From the NCBI RefSeq assembly GCF_003946865.1, contig NZ_QXTH01000016.1, forward strand, positions 1 to 64,000: a DNA stretch of 64,000 nt, given 5' to 3'. Below the pieces are notes generated by a model. It did no database searches and was not told the DNA's origin. It worked only from the letters and a program-made list of their open reading frames with translations. Within the stretch, counting starts at the first letter, position 1; each line of letters begins with the position of its first letter. A program made the translations under genes and the position numbers. The stretch is from Antribacter gilvus (GTDB taxonomy: Bacteria > Actinomycetota > Actinomycetes > Actinomycetales > Cellulomonadaceae). Below are positions 60,360 through 64,000 of the stretch, piece after piece.

Positions 60360-61493
60360 ATGACGAAGGACGACATGACTACCCAGACCACCACCGCACC
60401 CGCCGCGGAGCTCCGCCCCTCGGCCGAGGTCCGGTACGCCGACGAGCTCGCCACGCTGGCGCGCTGGGACGCCGACCGGGGCGCGGAGCTGCCGCCGGGC
60501 TGGCTGTTGAGCCCCCGAGCCGTGCGGGCGTTCATCGTGGGCGACGAGGCGCTCGGCGTCTCGCGCAAGTTCTACGGCGACGACCCGCTGGTCGACCGCG
60601 CGGTGGTGTCGCTGCTCGGCAGGCAGGGCCTGATGCTCGTGGGCGAGCCGGGTACCGCCAAGTCGATGCTCTCCGAGCTGCTCGCGGCCGCCGTGTCCGG
60701 CACGTCGAACCTCACGGTCCAGGGCACGGCCGGCACCACCGAGGACCACCTGCGCTACTCGTGGAACTACGCGCTCCTGGTCGCGGAGGGACCGAGCGAG
60801 CGCTCGCTCGTCCCGTCGGCGATCTACAGCGGCATGCGCGACGGCAAGGTGGTGCGGTTCGAGGAGATCACGCGCTGCGCGCCCGAGATCCAGGACACCC
60901 TGGTGTCGATCCTGTCCGAGAAGCAGCTCATGGTGCCCGAGCTCGGCAGCGAGACTCGCGTGGCCGCCCGCCCGGGGTTCAACGTCATCGCCACGGCCAA
61001 CCTCAAGGACCGGGGCGTGCACGAGATGTCGGCAGCCCTCAAGCGCCGCTTCAGCTTCGAGACCGTCGCCCCGGTCCGCGACCGCGACTTCGAGATCGAG
61101 CTGGTCGAGCGGCAGCTCACGGCGGAGCTCGGCCCCGTGGGTCAGCGCCCGCCCCTCTCGCGGGACGTGCTGGAGGTGCTGGTCACGGTGTTCCAGGACC
61201 TGCGGGTGGGCACCACTCGCGAGGGTGCCCCCGTCAAGCGGCCCGAGACCGTGATGTCCACGGCGGAGGCCGTGAACGTGGCGGTCGCGGCGAGCCTCGA
61301 GGCCCGCTACCTCGGCGACGGCGTGGTGACCGCCGCCGAGGTGGCGCGCCAGGTCGCGGGCGTCGCGCTCAAGGGCGACGAGGAGGACGCGCGGCGCCTC
61401 CGCCACTACGTCGACAACGTGGTGCGCGAGCGGGCCCGCTCGGACTCCCGGTGGAAGGACTTCTTCACCGCGGCCGAGCCGCTGTGGCGGTGA
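60360..61493 (+). CDS. MoxR-family AAA+ ATPase (YehL-like)
   Basis: 377 residues from ATG 60360; ATG 60375 (AAGGA 5 nt upstream) is the better-supported start and would remove five residues. Walker A is VGEPGTAKS (94-102), Walker B is VVRFEEI (E168-E169), sensor 1 is NVIATANLKD (N214) and the arginine-finger region is SAALKRRFSFE. The Trp/Tyr-rich YSWNYALL after Walker A is typical of the YehL branch. MoxR proteins work with a von Willebrand A partner as chaperones or remodellers; that partner is not inside the window but would be expected downstream of DUF5682. Five bp separate its stop from the next ATG. Confidence 0.93.
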   Translation: MTKDDMTTQTTTAPAAELRPSAEVRYADELATLARWDADRGAELPPGWLLSPRAVRAFIVGDEALGVSRKFYGDDPLVDRAVVSLLGRQGLMLVGEPGTAKSMLSELLAAAVSGTSNLTVQGTAGTTEDHLRYSWNYALLVAEGPSERSLVPSAIYSGMRDGKVVRFEEITRCAPEIQDTLVSILSEKQLMVPELGSETRVAARPGFNVIATANLKDRGVHEMSAALKRRFSFETVAPVRDRDFEIELVERQLTAELGPVGQRPPLSRDVLEVLVTVFQDLRVGTTREGAPVKRPETVMSTAEAVNVAVAASLEARYLGDGVVTAAEVARQVAGVALKGDEEDARRLRHYVDNVVRERARSDSRWKDFFTAAEPLWR

Positions 61494-61498
61494 CGACC

Positions 61499-64000
61499 AT
61501 GACGACGACGGACCTGGAGGTGGCGGGCTCCTTCTCGGCGGGCGCTGCCCGCGCAGCCTGGGACGCGGCCCCTGAGCGGCTCCGGCGGGCGGCGGAGGCG
61601 ATCGGGACGCTGCGCGCTCGCGGCATCCACCTCGCGCCCGTGCGGCACCACAGCCCGGCGTGCGCCGTGGCGGTGGGGGCGGCGATCGAGGAGCTGCGGC
61701 CGTCGGCCGTGCTGATCGAGGGTCCCGAGGAGTACACGGCGCTGATCCCGGCGCTGCTCCACGAGGAGACCCGCCCGCCGGTGGCTGTGCTGAGCCTCGG
61801 CGACTCCGGGTCGGGCTTCTACCCCCTCGCGCGGTTCTCACCGGAGTGGGTGGCGCTGCGCGCCGGGCACGCCGCCGGCGCGGAGCTGGCGTTCGTGGAC
61901 CGGCCGTGGGGCGAGCGTGGAGCGGGGGAGCGGGAGCAGGGGGAGCCGGGGCCGGGTGAGCGGGGCGAGGACGGGCAGACCACGCTCATGTCCGAGCGCT
62001 ACCTGGCGCACTCCGAGACGATCGCCGCCGTGGCGCGGCGGCTCGGTTGCCGCGACCACGACGAGGTCTGGGACCACCTGTTCGAGGCCCGGACCGCGGG
62101 CGAGCTGAGCGACTGGCGCGTCGTGTTCGACGACGTCCTCGCCTGGGCCGCGCTCGCGCGGCTCGACTATGAGGAGGCCGTGCTCGCGGCGGACGGGTCG
62201 CTCGACCGCGAGGCGCGCATGTCGGCCAGGGTGGCCGAGCACGTCGAGCGGCTCGCAGGCTCCGGCCCGGTCCTCGTGGTGACCGGGGCGTTCCACACGC
62301 TGGCCCTCGTCGAGGCGCTCTCCGGCGCGCCCGAGGGCGCCGTCGTGCGCGACCGGTGGCCCGCGGAGGGGTACGGCGAGGTCGCCTCGGCCGAGGCCTG
62401 GCTGGTGCGCTACGACCACGAGCGGCTCGACGGGCTCCGCGGGTACGGCGCCGGCATGCCGACGCCCGGGTACTACGAGCGCCTGTTCGCGGCGCACGAG
62501 GCGGACCTGGCGCACGGCGCGGGCACGGCAGCAGGTGACGGTGGCGTGGGCGCCGGCCCTGGCGTGGGCGTGGGCGTCGGCGCCGGCGTCGGTCGGTTGT
62601 CGCGGCGTCCGTCACCAGACGGACCGACGCGGCGACAATCGACCGACCTGGCGGGCGGGGGCGGCCTGGCGGGCGCAGCGGGTACAGCGGGCGCAGCCGG
62701 CGCCTCGCGGCTCGCCGTCGAGGTCCTTGTCGACGTGGCGCGGGCCGCCGCGGACCGGGGGCACGCGGTGAGCCTGCCGCAGGTGTCGGCGGGCGCGGAG
62801 CAGGCCGTGCGGCTGGCCGACCTGCGCGGGCGGCCCTTCCCGGGCCGCACGGACGTGCTCGACGCGATCACGTCGTCGTTCCTCCAGGACGACGGCGGCG
62901 TGGGCGTGGACCGTCCGCTCGGCCTCGCCGTCGCCGAGGTGTTCGGCGGCCGGGCGCTGGGCGAGGTGCCGCCCGGCAGCGCGTCCCCGCCGCTCGTCCG
63001 GGACGCCCGCGAGCGGGTCCGCCAGGTGCGGCTGACCGTGGACGACTCGGTGCCCCGCACCACGCGTCTCGACGCCCGCCGCACCCCGGCCCACCGTGCG
63101 CGGCGAGAGGTGCTGGCCCTGCTCGACTTCGTGGGCAGCGGGTTCGGGCGCCAGGTGTCCGGCCCCGACCACGTGGCCGGGCGCGGCCTCGGCCTCCTGC
63201 TCGAGGAGTGGGAGTACGCGTGGACGCCGCTCGTGGAGGCGCGGCTCGTGGAGCTGTCGCACCTGGGCGCGACGCTCGACGCCGTGGCGCTCGCGCGGCT
63301 GCGCGCGGCCGAGGCACGGCTGGCCGAGGTCGCGTCGGGGACTGCGGGGGCGAACGGCCCCGGAGCGGGCGGCAGCCCGGGCGGTGGCCCGGCCGCGGCC
63401 TCGGGTGGCCCCGCAGCTCAGGCGCCCCAGGCGGTGGACGGCGCGGCCACCCTCATGGCGCAGGCCCTCGTGATGGGTCTCGGCGACCACCTGCCCCGGC
63501 TGGCGGCGCTCCTGCGCTCGTCGCTGGACGTGGACCGGGACCTGGCGTCCGTGGTCGGCGGCGGGCAGCGCCTGCTCCACCTCTGGCGGGCGCGGACCGA
63601 GCTCGGCGCCGAGGCGCACGCGGGGTCGCTCCTCGATCTCGTGGGGCAGTCGCTCGCCACGGCGGCCTACCTGGTGCCCGACGTCGGCCGCGCGCGCCCC
63701 GAGGACGAGGACACCGCCGTCGCGACGGTCGTGGCGCTGCGGACGCTGGTACGTGAGGCGGCGCGGGCCCGACCCGGCGCGGCTGGCGCATCGCGCGCGG
63801 CCGCGGCCCCCGGCGTCGCGGCCTCCCGCGAGCTCGCGCGCCTGCGGGAGGACGCCGCCACGGCGCCGTCGGTCCGTGGCGCCCTGGTGGCGCTGGGCTC
63901 GGTGGACGGCGAGGTGACCGACGACGTCCTGGTCGCCCGGGTGCGCGGAGCCCTCCAGGCGGGGGCCGACCCGAGCCTCGCGGCCCGGTTCCTCGGCGGC
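61499..64000 (+). CDS. DUF5682 protein (YehM-like), partial
   Basis: ATG 61499 begins a frame open to the right edge (834 codons, incomplete). The N-terminal 280 residues carry VRHHSPACAVAVG (H50, H51), VLIEGPEEYTALIP (E73), FYPLARFSPEWVALRAG and VTGAFHTLALVEAL (H266). These His/Glu positions resemble the EreA/ChaN/TraB-like fold, suggesting a hydrolase-like N-terminal domain (inference). A long Gly/Val/Ala linker (about 340-405), which includes an inverted-repeat insert, leads to a helical C-terminal half. It follows the MoxR gene with a 5-bp gap, so DUF4132, MoxR and DUF5682 form one operon. Confidence 0.88.
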   Translation, partial: MTTTDLEVAGSFSAGAARAAWDAAPERLRRAAEAIGTLRARGIHLAPVRHHSPACAVAVGAAIEELRPSAVLIEGPEEYTALIPALLHEETRPPVAVLSLGDSGSGFYPLARFSPEWVALRAGHAAGAELAFVDRPWGERGAGEREQGEPGPGERGEDGQTTLMSERYLAHSETIAAVARRLGCRDHDEVWDHLFEARTAGELSDWRVVFDDVLAWAALARLDYEEAVLAADGSLDREARMSARVAEHVERLAGSGPVLVVTGAFHTLALVEALSGAPEGAVVRDRWPAEGYGEVASAEAWLVRYDHERLDGLRGYGAGMPTPGYYERLFAAHEADLAHGAGTAAGDGGVGAGPGVGVGVGAGVGRLSRRPSPDGPTRRQSTDLAGGGGLAGAAGTAGAAGASRLAVEVLVDVARAAADRGHAVSLPQVSAGAEQAVRLADLRGRPFPGRTDVLDAITSSFLQDDGGVGVDRPLGLAVAEVFGGRALGEVPPGSASPPLVRDARERVRQVRLTVDDSVPRTTRLDARRTPAHRARREVLALLDFVGSGFGRQVSGPDHVAGRGLGLLLEEWEYAWTPLVEARLVELSHLGATLDAVALARLRAAEARLAEVASGTAGANGPGAGGSPGGGPAAASGGPAAQAPQAVDGAATLMAQALVMGLGDHLPRLAALLRSSLDVDRDLASVVGGGQRLLHLWRARTELGAEAHAGSLLDLVGQSLATAAYLVPDVGRARPEDEDTAVATVVALRTLVREAARARPGAAGASRAAAAPGVAASRELARLREDAATAPSVRGALVALGSVDGEVTDDVLVARVRGALQAGADPSLAARFLGG
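62591..62644 (+). repeat. Imperfect inverted repeat within the DUF5682 linker
   Basis: Arms 62591-62613 and 62618-62644 are complementary apart from two mismatches and a 4-nt bulge, with a 4-nt loop. It encodes RLSRRPSPDGPTRRQSTD, an Arg-rich break within an otherwise Gly/Ala-rich linker. Looks like a REP-type element accepted in a tolerant position. Confidence 0.55.

Overview
The window is very GC-rich (third codon positions are almost all G or C), uses GTG starts freely and carries secreted plant-cell-wall enzymes with family 2 and family 13 carbohydrate-binding modules. AfsR/SARP-type and DesK-like regulators, DUF3052, an AhpE-like peroxiredoxin and a homodimeric-type aceE add to the picture. 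Together these suggest a cellulolytic actinobacterium of the Cellulomonadaceae/Promicromonosporaceae type; the genus is an inference.

Layout. 0-9.9 kb: a DesK-like two-component pair, a membrane protein, a secreted GH5 with a ricin-type lectin domain, several small housekeeping proteins (DUF952, DUF1877, AlkD-like, GNAT, HAD) and a secreted AA10 LPMO with CBM2. 10.1-17.6 kb: a sortase-assembled pilus locus made of a large LPFTG adhesin, an LPLTG major pilin and one ORF that fuses a class C sortase to a class E sortase. 17.7-24.8 kb: a Cof-type HAD phosphatase, a PepSY membrane protein, two CNNM/CorC-type transporters behind a coupled 21-codon leader ORF, and a GlxA-type regulator. 24.8-31 kb: a CBM2-GH5 cellulase, an MFS exporter and a giant SARP/NB-ARC/TPR regulator. 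31-43.3 kb: an oxidoreductase pair, a DUF202 operon whose first gene (a lipoprotein) is broken by a 157-bp internal inversion, an alpha/beta hydrolase, a GH10 xylanase, an Asp-box protein, an amidase, an archaeal-type aspartyl-tRNA synthetase behind a translational T-box, a divergent MFS/ArsR pair and an AI-2E-family permease.

43.4-46.6 kb looks like the scar of an integrated element: fragments of a formylglycine-generating enzyme and of a tyrosine integrase, a DUF2283 remnant and three orphan genes, next to tRNA-Val(TAC). 46.7-56.3 kb returns to core-type genes (peroxiredoxin, DUF3052, aceE, CHAD protein, an unusual two-component pair, a disordered Ser/Gly/Glu-rich protein, a TetR/DUF6326 pair with a 28-bp perfect palindrome). 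56.5-64 kb holds the start of a YehI-YehL-YehM-like MoxR system (DUF4132, MoxR AAA+, DUF5682) that runs off the right edge.

Common themes: each of four wall-degrading enzyme genes has a different operator-like palindrome upstream, pointing to substrate-specific (LacI-type) repressors. Divergent gene pairs repeatedly share a clear dyad, and several operons are coupled by 4-bp start/stop overlaps.
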